Source: Ctenosaura bakeri
Taxonomy: Eukaryota; Chordata; Lepidosauria; Squamata; Iguanidae
Reading direction: 5' to 3'
Assembly (NCBI GenBank): GCA_948474755.1
Contig: CAOLHI010000063.1
Coordinates: 806,001-870,000 of the forward strand
DNA: 64,000 bases
The position numbers and the translations under genes are program-made. This document shows positions 44,601-56,055 of the stretch, piece after piece; positions within the stretch are counted from its first letter, which is position 1; every line of letters starts with the position of its first letter. Below the pieces are notes generated by a model that searched no databases, was not told the DNA's origin, and was given only the letters and a program-made list of their open reading frames with translations.

Positions 44601-45615
44601 ATTGGTGTGTACAGGGTAGTACACTGGTTGAATATTTACTCAAAAATAAAGTGTTCTCTAGGAAAGTTTATTCTGGATATTTAATTGGAGGTATGTCTGA
44701 CTAGGGATTTTTCCTAGATAAATGGGCTTTGCATTGCAGCCTAAATAGCGCTGGCTACCTCGATGTTGAATTGCGTTAGTGTTTTTCTGTGTAAGTGGGC
44801 GATAACCAAGAAATCTAAAAAAGAGCTTGTTGCTTCTCATCTTCTTCTCTCTGGCCCTTTTCGCATGGCCTCTGAAATTTGCATTAGGCACACTTTGCTC
44901 CTCCTTGAGGAGCTGCCTTACCGCATGAAGTTCTCACCAATCAGGTGCTATCCTAGCTGCAGGCAGCGCTAATCCACCTTTTTTCATTTTTGGGAGAAAA
45001 CCGAAAATAACCTGCTTTTCTTGCGGCAATTGTGGGAGCTGCGGCCATGTGGAGCCTCCATTCAGCGTCCTTCCAGGAACGACCTGGGAGTGAGTGGGAT
45101 GTGGGCAATCCCTGGCCATCCCTCACTCAGCAACTCCCAGGAGAAGCTCCACCCAGCAGCAGGCTGTCTGCTGCCCTTGTCATACTGGCAAACACCGCAG
45201 GACATATTGCCAGGAAGGCCACCCCAGGGCTGACATCGCCACCCACACCTGTGACGACCTCAGCTCCCAGGGTCCGGTCGACTTACAATTAAAAAAAAAA
45301 AAAAGTCAGCACCACTGTTAGGACAGTAGCTGGCAAAACAAACAAACAAACCAGACCAATTAGGGGTGGTGGGGCAGGGACAAGGCGGGAACTGGGAGTG
45401 GCCTGGAATGCTGAGCTGCGGAACAGGCACCAGTTGCAATCTGGTGCTGTCTCGTGAACTGTCAGGTGCCTGCAGAAGACAAGAGGCTGCATACAGAGCC
45501 TAATCCGCCATTGGCAATCCCACGATGGCATCGGAACATCCCGCAATTGAGGTATGGTGCGAAAGCCCCCCCCCCCGTGTATTGAGCAATTTCCAACAAA
45601 CACTTAAATTTTTTC
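44601..45615. other. Intron 1 segment between two CR1 copies
   Basis: No gene seen. There is an A-run at 45290-45304, a short (AAAC) stretch near 45336-45350 and an uninterrupted C11 run at 45566-45576, about 40 bases before the next CR1. Confidence 0.4.
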
Positions 45616-46372
45616 TACACTTAGGTAGAAAAAATGGAATACAGAAATACAAGATGGGGGACATGTGGCTGGATAGCAGTACGTGTGAAAGGGATCTAGG
45701 AGTCTTCATAGACCACAAGCTGAACATGAGTCAGCAGTGTGATGCGGCAGCCAAGAAAGCCAATGCAATTCTCGGCTGCATCAATAGGAGTATGGTGTCT
45801 AGATCGAGAGAGGTACTGGTAGCACTCTACTCTGCTTTGGTTAGACCCGATCTTGAATACTGTGTCCAGTTCTGGGCACCCCAATTCAAGAAGGATATTG
45901 ACAAGCTGGAGCAAATCCAGAGGAGGGCGACCAAAATGGTGAGAGGCCTGGAAACCATGCCCTATGGGGATAGACTTAGAGAGCTGGGGATGTTTAGTTT
46001 GCAGAAGAGAAGGTTAAGAGGGGACATGATAGCCATGTTTAAATATTTGAAGGGATGCCATGTAGAAGAAGGAGAGGGCTTGTTTTCTGCTGCTCCAGAG
46101 AGCAGGACAAGGAGCAATGGATTCAAGCTGCAGGAAAGGAGATTCCACCTGAACCTCAGGAAGAACTTCCTGACAGTCAGGGCTGTCTGGCAGTGGAATC
46201 TGCTGCCTCGGAGTGTAGTGGAGTCTCCTTCTTTGTAGGTTTTTAAGCAGAGGCTTGATGGCCATCTGTCGGGAGTGCTTTGAGGATATTCCTGCATGGC
46301 AAGGGGTTGGACTGGATGGCCCCTGTGGTCTCTTCCATCTCTACATTTCTATGATTCTATGAAATGAGTTCC
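45616..46372 (+). mobile_element. CR1 LINE, 5'-truncated, subfamily with early stop
   Basis: Contains only the C-terminal third of the RT ('LGRKNGIQKYKMGD' to '[10 protein letters not shown]') and the 3' tail 'ctatgattctatga'. The frame is open until TAG at 46236-46238, where the copies at 41772 and 12594 continue for about 14 more codons. The copy at 51902 has the same early TAG. Confidence 0.9.
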
Positions 46373-47584
46373 AGTTCATTAAGAAAAATGACTTTTTTCT
46401 AAGGCGCGATTAAGGATTGTAGGAGGTAATTGTCTCACATTTGATGTGTGTTATTGATGTGTTGTATTTGTGGTTTGACTGTCCAGTAGATGTTGGGTTA
46501 TGTACAAAACCTTTTTTTTAACATCTCAGCTACCACAGTTGTTTTACTATTGTCTCCTCTTTTCAACTCTTTGTAGCCCTCAGATTTCTTGTGCCACTTT
46601 TCTTGCTGGCAGTTAGTGCATATACTGTTCTAGAGTGCTCTGCAGTTTCTGTCTACCTTCTCTGTGCCTGGAGGGCTGTCCCCAAGGTTGACTCTGAGGA
46701 AAGAAAGAGGTTTCTTTGCGTGTTAAGTAGCACAAACTGGCTGCAGATGGAACAGTCTCTGGGGGTGAAGCAATTGCTGTTGCGAAACAGGAAGGATGGG
46801 AAGATACTGTTCAGCCAAAGCCACAGTACGTAACTTCTGTGAACTAGCTTGCTGGCAATGAAAAGAAGATCAGCTATGGGCCACAAATGAGAGTTCAGTT
46901 CTAGACAAAAGGTTCACAGGGGAGATGCCTAAGCAGATTGGTTTGCAGGCTGGCAGCTTTATCCAGTACCAAAGTTTGTCCTGTGTTTGCCTCCATGCTA
47001 CAAGTCAGATTTGTGTATGTCTGTGTTTTCCTACAGTGAAGAAGCACTCCAGGAACATGTTGGAGGCTAAAGTTAATTTGGAGCAGCTTTTGACAGAGTT
47101 ACTGAAAAAAATAACTTTTTTGAGCTCTGATAGGTTTCATATGGGTGGTAGTATGTCACCATTCCAGGTTTCCATTTATTGTCTGCCAAGCTACTTCTTA
47201 ACATTCAACTCTTGCCACCTCATCTTATGCTTTTTTCCTGTGCATGCTGCATTATCATGGTCAGTGTCCCCCTCACTCTAGGATGTGTGGGTGGGATTTG
47301 CAAGTCCATCCTTACAATTGTATCTGCTTTGAAAAGTTCTCAAGAAGCATGAAAATGGATTTTAGATAGAGAGTGTGGGTGGAGGTCAGCTGGTGACGCT
47401 GGCTTTGAAATACAATGCTGTGCCTATTTGAAGACAGCACTCCAAGCAGCGTTGGTGTTATAACAGGAATGGGCAGATTTCAGCTTTGTAGTTAATAATA
47501 ACAATAATTATAGCAACAACAGCTAGTGCTGTAGGGCTCACCAGTTCTTACTCACCTATACCCTGCCTTTATGGAAAAAAAATT
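46373..47584. other. Intron 1, no gene seen
   Basis: Ordinary intronic sequence. No coding or repeat family recognised with confidence. Confidence 0.4.
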
Positions 47585-48055
47585 GTGTATATAGCCAGCA
47601 TTGCCCAGGATTTTATATTCTCATAGGTAATACTTGTTAGAAATACCTTAGGAATTACCTTACCTTAGGAATTAGATGTGGTTGAAATACACGGATTTGA
47701 GATCCTGTGTCTCTAATTCCCCAAACTGCCTTGTCCACTATCTGTAACTTTTCCCCGTATTCCCCATTCCAATCTGTATTCAGAGTTGTTAACATGTAGA
47801 GGTTTGGTTTCCAAGGGAATACACTGCCCTCCTCCTTCTTGCTGCTAGGCCTTGTCTCCGTAGCCACCGGGCAGGCCCAAGAGCTCTGTGGCTGAGAATT
47901 CTAAAGGCCCCTCTCCAAATTGCCAACCCCAGGATTCCATAGAGTCTTCATAGCCAGCCAGTCATATGAGGTCTTCTCGCCTCAGCCAATCATACGAGGT
48001 CTTCCCTTCACTGACATGGACAAACTCACAAACTTTGACGTTTATATATTAGATA
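47585..48055. repeat. Unclassified dispersed repeat, copy 2
   Basis: Second copy of the family at 37690-38085. It is longer because of an internal tandem-like stretch ('taccttaggaattaccttac', 47645-47670) and a duplicated 'atacgaggtcttc' near 47990-48005. Confidence 0.65.
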
Positions 48056-49234
48056 TATAAGATGGCTTACATAAAAGAGTAAAAATTAAACAGAAGGAAA
48101 CAGCAACTTGCAGAAGATAAAACTGTGGCCGTAAAGTAGCTGGTTTAAATGAATTTATTTTTACCATACACCTGGAACAAGGCAGTGAAAGGAACCACAC
48201 GTTCCTGTTACCCAGAGCGCATGCCATGTCATGAAGACCAGGCCCTCTTCCTAAATATCCACCTGCCATGTCTCAGACAGACTTATACAAGGAGATGCGG
48301 TTTCTGCAGTATACTGGTGTGAAAGTTTAGGATTCTGATGGTCAAAGCCTAAACTCTAAATAGAGCACAGATGTAGACTAATGGAAAGTAGTATAACATG
48401 ACTTCAGTGAGTAGCTCATATCAGATCTTTTTACAGCTGCAGTCTGGACTAGTTATAATATGCAATTTAAAGAAGTTAGTCTACATTAGAGAAGCTTCCA
48501 GACTTTCTTTGAAAACATTGATGACTGGGCAAGGACTGCACTGGCCATAGTACCATACAGCTGGCACACAGGACAAGGGAATAATAAGCCCTCTTGGCCA
48601 TTGCTTTTACCAGTGGATCTAGGTCAGGGATGAGGAGCGTGTTGCCATAGGGGGGTTGCGTGTAGGCCCCCAGGAGGTTTTGTTTGTTTGTTTCTTTCCC
48701 TGACTTCCTCAAAAAATGTCTGCCTCAAATATTTTTCTAAAAAACTGATACTTTCCCCTGTTCCCCAACTCAACAGTCTGAAATGACATGGTGTTGTTCT
48801 TGGAGTGGCAGTTTCCCCTCATGCACGTATGGAAGCTGAAACTAATCCCCACAAACAACAATCCGCTGAAGACAATCTGGTCAAATGCATAATAAGCAAA
48901 TTGAGCTAAGCCACAGTACGTGACTGAGAGCCGAACCAACTCCAAAGCCAGATGTGGGCACAGTGCAGAGAAGACACAAGACTAACACAGAGCCATAGTT
49001 TCCTTATTTGTATACTGTTTTTCAGTGACTACTACCCTCATAGTGAATCACAACAAAGCATTTTAAAAAATCAACAGTGCATTGGTATCCATTGTAATAA
49101 ACTCTAAAAGACCATTCACAACAACTTCATAATAGATGCATAATCAAAAATGATAACACTTAGTATTCAGCTTGTGCTTCCTTACATGGAAGAAAACTGT
49201 GAACTTCAGAACAAGGAAGTAATAAACAGCTGCT

Positions 49235-49267
49235 GGGGGTGGGGTGGGGTGGGAAACCGGGGGGGGG
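49235..49267 (+). other. Predicted G-quadruplex in PNPLA6 intron 1
   Basis: GGGGGTGGGGTGGGGTGGG at 49235-49253 has four G-runs separated by single T loops, the most stable class of quadruplex motif. Another G9 run follows at 49259-49267. It lies on the coding strand, so the intron RNA would carry it. Confidence 0.7.
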
Positions 49268-50477
49268 CTGTCCTCGGAACCAAAATTGAAGCACCCTCAG
49301 AGGTGAAGACAGTTATAGTGGCAGAAGGTCTCTCGTGTGACAGGATGGTAATAACAGTACTCTCTTCCCTACTCACATTGTTCTTTTCCCATGAGACTTG
49401 TCTGGCTTCCTGAACCTTAAAGACCTTTCAGTGCCCTGGTTCACTGCAAGTGGTTTCCCAATGTCTGTAACATTAACTGGGCTCATTTGGTTGTTCTAGC
49501 TAGGCATTGCAGAGAGAAGCAGTGTGTTACTGGATCATGTGGCTCTTGTGCCACCATGGAAGGCTTTTAGTCGGTCCATCTTAAAATATAAGTCTCATGC
49601 CATGTGTGTACGAGCAGAGCAAGGAGTGTTCAGTGAACCAGGGGCCACTGACACAGGAATTTGAACTGATGCTGGGTTGTATCTGACAAGGTGGCTAATA
49701 TAAAGGGAATAGGACATTGTGTAATGACCTAGAAAGTGGTTTGAAACAATGAAATGAGAATTTTGTTCTGAGAAGCCTCTCTTCCCAGATCTCCATGTTT
49801 GGAGCTTGCCTTTGAATGGGAAGGCTTTTTCTACCCTGGTTCTTTTTACTTCTTTTCCTTGTGTGGCCCATGGGCTCCTTGCTGAGTCATGAACGTGATT
49901 GCCTTCAGTCTGGGGCCTCATGGCCTCCAAGAAGAACTGTGCCTTCTCAGCCTCTCTTGAGACATCTGGGCCTTTCCCTTCCTCTAGGCCCACTGTGTCC
50001 CTGTCATTTGGGTAACTGAGCCCCAGGAGGCCTCCTGGCTGTCAGCCTCTGCTCCTTCAAGTGTCAGCCCAGGAGCAGCTGCGGCCATCCACCTAGCAAA
50101 GTATAATTGCTCTTTTCTTGCACATTTGATTAGCTAGTTTGAGGGCAGGGAATTCTGTATGATTTTCCACAGAGGAGCTTCCCCCCACCAAATAAACACA
50201 CATGGGTGCATCTTTGCTAAGGTATTGTACTAGATCACACAGAAGCCCTTCTTCTCTTAATGTGGAAAAAACTTTGTGCCTTTTTGTGCCTTTGTCTTTT
50301 AAACAGATTATGAAACAAGGTTATGAGGTAATGAAACAAGAGATCATCCAGTCAAAGAATGACATTTATTTTTATTTGTTTACTTTGTATAGCCTGCCAT
50401 TGGAAGGAACAACACTACTAGAGACCTAAAAACAAGCATGTTTAAATTCCCTAAAAATTTCCATTTTACAGAGTGGT

Positions 50478-50655
50478 GAGCTGGCATGTTGGTAGTAGTT
50501 TGAACTTTGGAACAATCCTGGGGAGCAGGGTTTGATTCCCCACTTGGTCATGGAAACCCATTGGGTGACCTTGGGTGCCTCACACACTCTCAGCCCCAGA
50601 AAGTGTGGTAGGGTCACCAAAAGTCAGAAACAACTTGAAGGCACACAACAATGAC
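50478..50655 (+). mobile_element. tRNA-derived SINE of the ACA-tail type
   Basis: Begins near 'gtggtgagctggcatgttgg', with an A-box-like 'tggtagtagtttgaac' and the B-box-like 'gggtttgattcc'. It continues 'ggaaacccattgggtgacct', then 'aagtcagaaacaacttgaag' and ends 'gcacacaacaatgac'. The same element occurs in complement at 59834-60020. Confidence 0.75.
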
Positions 50656-51286
50656 ATCAAGTTATAGTCACAATGCCTTGTAATTGTTTTTTCACTACTA
50701 GAGAGGGGAATCAATTGTCTTGTTATTCATAACTGGTTATTTCCAGGCTCTTCAGTAAGCTTGGACCCCAGGTTTAGGCAACATGAGTGAAAGAGATAAT
50801 TTTTGGTTTATTTAGTGGGTTGTGCTAGAGCAAAAAGCTAAGCAAGAGTGAAAGGGCTATAGGGTAGACTTCATCCATGGTAAATAAGGATTTGTCAGAA
50901 TTCTGGTTTACAGTCTTATATGTGTCCTTCTGTAAAACAGCTGAGGGGACAGAGAGTCGTTATTGTGGCCCTACAGAACCCCAAGTCCTAGTAAGACTTC
51001 CAGAAGGAGGCCTGCTTCTCCTTATCCACCCCCTGAACTTTAGCCCCTCTGATGTGAAACACAAACTGGAACCTCTCAGGTTTTACTCCTGAGACACCAA
51101 GGTATGCCTGCCCCAAACTCTGAGACCCTCAGTGTGTATGAAAAGTGTTGAAATGTACTGGTCACTGGCCAGCCTGCTTCAGTTCCACATCTCTTAGCTA
51201 CATGGATCTTCAGGACCATTTGTATGAAAAGTATTGCTTTGTATTATCATGGAGTGCTTCTATGTGAATTTCTCCCTTGTCTGCAG

Positions 51287-51368
51287 GGTCTTTGATGGAC
51301 TGGGCCAGGAAGCAAAGTCGATAACCACTATGGGGCAGAGTGAATCGGAGCCACAGGAGGAGCCAGAG
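51287..51368 (+). CDS. PNPLA6: PNPLA6 exon 2, start of protein
   Basis: The acceptor 'ttgtctgcag' ends at 51286 and the donor GTATTG starts at 51369. The start ATG at 51330-51332 has a strong context (A at -3, G at +4) and gives MGQSESEPQEEPE, ending in phase 0. Upstream bases in the exon are 5' UTR; the same frame is open upstream but without an ATG in the exon. This short acidic N-terminus is not conserved with the mammalian isoforms I know, so it is placed by in-frame joining to exon 3, whose end matches the mammalian 'LQTGM|VLGVM' junction. Confidence 0.72.
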
Positions 51369-51785
51369 GTATTGTCTTCTTGCTCTTGGTTCACAGACAG
51401 CCACAAGTGGCTAGAGCTCTCCTGCTTGATATCCAGGCCTCTCGTTGCCGCTCTTTCCTTCTGCCAACACTGGCTCAAGAGGAGGCTTTGCCCATGCACA
51501 TGCCTTGCCATGTTTCCCTCAGTCCTGAGTGGACTTTGCTCTACTATCCACTCAGATTCTTGTCTTGCACCACGTAGAGGCCTACTTTCCGTCACTCAAC
51601 ATTAATTTACACATTTCTTTAAATGGATTATCTTTTTAAGGCCGTGGGAATAAATTGGGCCTGGGTCCTGTCTGAGGAAAGTATTGTGCATGAACTGAAT
51701 GAAAACTTAGAAACAGCTGCTAGTAATGTGATCTAATGTTTGTTACAATATGGCCTAGGCCAGCCTCCCTGATTCTAGTCCTGTT

Positions 51786-51873
51786 AAATGTGTTGGACTA
51801 CAACTCCTACCACCACACTCAGTGCTAGCCATACTGGCTAGGGATAATGGGAGTTATAGTCCAACACACATGG
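51786..51873. repeat. Short hairpin MITE
   Basis: 'tgtgttggactacaactcct' at 51790 is the inverted partner of 'gggagttatagtccaacaca' at 51850-51869. The whole folds into one hairpin of about 80 bases. It ends some 30 bases before the CR1 at 51902. Confidence 0.6.
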
Positions 51874-51901
51874 TGCCCACCCACTTTCATATGGGGAGAC
51901 A

Positions 51902-53174
51902 GGTAATCACGAGAAGTCAACATGGATTTCTCAAAAATAAATCATGCCAGACTAATCTTATCTCTTTTTATGATAGAGTTACTAGCTTGGTAGATGAAGG
52001 GAATGCTGTGGATGTAGCATACCTCGATTTCAGTAAGGCCTTTGACAAAGTTCCCCATGACATTCTTGCAAAGAAGCTAGTAAGATGCGGGCTGGACAGG
52101 GCTACTGTTAGTTGGATTTGTAATTGGTTGACCGACCGAACCCAAAGGGTGATCACGAATGGCTGCTTTTCATCCTGGAGAGAAGTGACTAGCGGAGTGC
52201 CACAGGGCTCTGTTGTGGGCCCAGTGCTGTTCAATATTTTTATCAACGACTTGGATGAAGGAATAGAGGGCATGCTCATCAAATTTGGAGATGACGCCAA
52301 ATTGGGAGGGGTTGCTAATACGCCAGAGGACAGGATCAAAATTCAAAATGACCTGGATAGATTGGAGAGCTGGGCCAAGGCGAACAAAATGAAATTCAAC
52401 AGAGAGAAGTGTAAGGTCTTACACTTAGGTAGAAAAAATGGAATACAGAAATATAGGATGGGGGACACGTGGCTGGATAGCAGTACGTGTGAAAGGGATC
52501 TAGGAGTCTTCATAGACCACAGGCTGAACATGAGTCAGCAGTGTGATGCGGCAGCCAAGAAAGCCAATGCAATTCTCGGCTGCATCAATAGGAGTATGGT
52601 GTCTAGATCGAGGGAGGTACTGGTTCCACCCTATTCTGCTTTGGTTAGACCTCATCTTGAATACTGTGTCCCGTTCTGGGCATCCCAATTCAAGAAGGAC
52701 ATGGTCAAGCTGGAGCAAGTCCAGAGGAGGGTGACCCAAATGGTGAGGGGCCTGGAAGCCATGCCCTATGAGGATAGACTTAGAAAGCTGGGTATGTTTA
52801 GTCTGCAGAAGAGAAGGTTAAGAGGGGACATGATAGCCATGTTTAAATATTTGAAGGAATGCCATGTAGAGGAAGGAGAGGGCTTGTTTTCTGCTGCTCC
52901 AGAGACCAGGACAAGGAGCAATGGATTCAAGCTGCAGGAAAGGAGATTCCACCTGAACCTCAGGAAGAACTTCCTGACAGTCAGGGCTGTCCGGCAGTGG
53001 AATCTGCTGCCTCGGAGTGTAGTGGAGTCTCCTTCTTGGTAGGTTTTTAAGCAGAGGCTTGATGGCCATCTGTCAGGAGTGCTTTGAGGATGTCCCTGCA
53101 TGACAGGGGGTTGGACTGGATGGCCTCTGTGGTCTCTTCCAACTCTACATTTCTATGATTCTATGATTCTATAG
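51902..53174 (+). mobile_element. CR1 LINE, 5'-truncated, RT frame open
   Basis: Lies in PNPLA6 intron 2, same strand. It begins in the RT ('TRSQHGFLKNKSCQTNLISF') and ends with a threefold 'attctatg' tail. The RT frame is open from the 5' junction to TAG at 53040-53042, about 380 CR1 codons, with 'YLDFSKAFDKVPHDIL', 'GVPQGSVVGPVLFN' and 'IKFGDDAKLGG'. In the last motif the catalytic Ala of FADD is Gly. The early TAG is shared with the copy at 45616. Confidence 0.92.
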
Positions 53175-53377
53175 GCACTGCTGTGACATAAATCCCCTCT
53201 AATCCATGGGTGATGAGAGACTTAACAGCCCTCCAGATGTTGCTAGAATTGCAACCAAACAGCACCTGGAGGGAAACAGATTTCTCACGTCTACCCTCAT
53301 CAGTTTTCTTCCCTCTTCTGAGTGTTCTAACATAGCTTCTGTCCCTCAGTGACTGCTGCTCTTTCTCTCCCCTGCAG

Positions 53378-53446
53378 GATGCAACCCTGACAGCTGTACT
53401 TTCCAACATCAAGCTCTTTGTGGAGGACCAGCTCCAGACCAGCATG
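53378..53446 (+). CDS. PNPLA6: PNPLA6 exon 3
   Basis: The acceptor 'tctcccctgcag' ends at 53377 and the donor GTGAGG starts at 53447. It is 69 bases, 23 codons, phase 0 at both sides. It encodes residues 14-36 and ends 'VEDQLQTSM', which corresponds to 'LQTGM' directly before the membrane segment in a human NTE isoform. It would form the short luminal N-terminus before the membrane anchor. Flanked by a CR1 (ending 53174) upstream and a 5.6-kb intron downstream. Confidence 0.82.
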
Positions 53447-55689
53447 GTGAGGAGGGTGTAGAGGGAGAACCTTTCAGTGGGACATGCTCTGGTTCCAGAC
53501 TCTGGAGATAGAACATGCAGCACTGGAGCAAAGTTTCTGTTTCTTTGATCTTTTGGAAAGAAAAGTCTGAACTTCGTCTGAAATAAATGTATTTCTAAAG
53601 TGTTTGCTTTAGAAATAAATTTAGAGTAGGACTGGCAACATTACTGTTACAGAGCAGAGCCTGATCGGAGCAGAGCTGCCATGGTTCCTGCTGCCCAGGA
53701 TTATGTTGTTATGGTTATCTTATTTTATACATTTCTATTCCACTTTTGTGTGCAAGTGTATACAAAGCAGCTGGCATTAAAACAAAACAGTCAACTATAA
53801 AAGCAGCCAGGAAACATTTTTTAATAGCATCTGAGTAAGTCAGTTAAAACACCTCAGAAAGTTTAGCAGAGTAAGTGGATTCAAGCTTACTTCTTCTATA
53901 TATCCATTTTATTTTACTAGACTTTTCCACGTTTCTCCCTAAGATGGGACTCAGGGTAAGTGACAGTAATATTAAATACAAGACAAATGTTATTAAAATA
54001 AATCTCAGAAGCAACTATTAAAACAAGATTAAATTAAAAGCTGAATTTAAAAACACATAGTTAAGTAAAATGTAGTGTCCAACTAGTTCTGTCCTTGAGA
54101 TAATACATGTTATCATTGGCAGCCAGCACAGGAGGTACAGAATCCTTCCTCCAAACCCCTGAAATTCTGTCCCTTTCTCTAGCACAATAGTATATCTTTC
54201 CCATTGATGTAGCTAAAAGGTTAGCTCATTTATTTTGGCCAGATGTCAATGTGCAGACGGGTGTAGTGCAATTATATTTTAGTTGAATAGTTCCATGTTA
54301 TTGAGACTCCAAAACCTGCATAAACAGGTGAGTCTTCCTAAAAGCAGGAACAGAAGGGACCTGACAGGTCCCCTGAGGAAAATAAATTCAGGATGTTCCC
54401 ACAAACATTTTAAAAAAAACCTCAGAGATCCATCTGTCTCCAACACAGGGGTGCCAAACTGAGGCCCTTCGAATGTTTCTGGATTGCTTCTCCCATAACT
54501 CTTAATCACTTGCTATGGTTCCTGGGAGCTGATGGAAGTTACAAGCAAAAAGCATTGGGAAGAGCTCAGTTACTCATCCCTGGTCTAGCAGGTAAACCTC
54601 AAAGAGGTTTCCCTGGTAATGTGTGTAAATGGCACGTGCACACAGACATACCCCTAGCTAGAAATAAAGACCTGAATTGATTTCAAAATTATTTATTTAT
54701 ATTTGTTATTTAATTTGTATCCCACCTTTCTCCCAGTATGGGATCCAGAACAGTTTACAATGTAGAGAAAAAATGAAATAGTTAAAACAGTATTTAGTAT
54801 GACAATTAGGAAAGCATTAAACAACCACTCCAATCAAAATACTGATTTAAAACAATTAAAAACACATTGAGCCCATCCTATGTATTTTACATTTGTTGAA
54901 CAACCTTCTGCCCCAGTCAGTGAAAGGCTGAAGACCTTTTTCGATAGGAAGGTCTTTGTCTGCCATTGAAATGAGAGCAGTGAGGGAACCAACAGTTCCT
55001 TGAAAAGAAGTTCTATAGCTTAGCCACTGGGAAGGTTGTCTCCCATGTCCTCACCACACAAGCCTGTAGGGGTAGTGGGAAAGAGAGGAACCTTAAATGT
55101 TTTTAATTAATAACATGTACAAAGAGAAGTGACTATTCCATTCATTTTGTTAAGGAAAACAAAGAATGATGTAGATTTGGGGAGGGGATTCCACAGCACC
55201 TCAAAGAGGCAGTCTTTGTTCTGCTGTTAGGAAGCCCTAAAGAGAACTTGGAAAAGAAAGGAAATGAGAAACCTGAAGTGCCTGATGAAAGATTGGGCTC
55301 AAATAACAGAAGGGATCCAGTGTACACCAGAATTCTGTTTTTAATAACAAAAATAAGAAATCAGAATTGCAAGTTTGCAGTATGAGAGTGCTAACTTCTG
55401 CATCAAATTAAAGTCAGATTTATACAAAATTAACCATGTAGGGTAACATTACTCCCGGGGTCTAATGGATCCCTATACCAGCATTTTTTAAAAATAAAGG
55501 AATGTACAGAACATCTGGTTACAAGTCCATTAAAAAGCTTTAATGCTTTTATAGTCATAGCCACACACAGAGAAATGTATGGTAGCAGCAAAATGTTAAT
55601 TTGTTTTCTGTTTTGTTTTTTTAAATGTTGCATGGGTAGAATAGAATCACTAGTTATTTTGTAATTTCAGTTTCCTATGCATGTCAGTC
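53447..55689. other. PNPLA6 intron 3, first part
   Basis: No gene. Pieces of a diffuse repeat occur at 53700-53780, 53905-53980 and 54690-54780 ('tatcccacctttctcccagt' type text). A MITE-like piece lies at 54445-54580 ('gtgccaaactgaggccctt'). Confidence 0.4.
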
Positions 55690-56055
55690 CACTAAGACTC
55701 CTAGATCCCTTTCACATGTACTGTTTTCAAGCAAGGTGTCATCCATCCTGTATCTGTGCGTTTCATTCTTTCTTCCTAGGTGTAGTACTCCCTCTTAAAA
55801 TTCACTTTGTTAGTTTTGACCCAGGTCTCTAGTCTGTCAAGTTCATTTTGAATTCTGATCCTATCCTCTGGGGTATTAGCTATCCCTCCTAATTTGGTGT
55901 CATCTGCAAATTTGATGAGCGTGCACTCTATTCCATCATCTAAGTCATTGATAAAGATGTTGAATAGCACTGGGCCCAGGACAGAGCCCTGTGGCACCCC
56001 ACTAGTCAACTCTTTCCAGGGAGAAGAGGAGCTGTTGGTGAGCACCCTTTGTGTT
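55690..56055 (-). mobile_element. Old CR1 fragment
   Basis: The minus strand encodes the RT core '[14 protein letters not shown]', 'IKFADDTKLGG' and 'NTPEDRIRIQNELDRLETW'. It is clearly more diverged than the other CR1 copies (for example '[18 protein letters not shown]') and lacks the 3' tail. An L1 fragment abuts it at 56056. Confidence 0.85.

Noticed and set aside
51234..51605. 123-residue ORF running through PNPLA6 exon 2 into intron 2
   Set aside because: Only 51330-51368 is supported as coding; the rest passes a good donor site and matches nothing.
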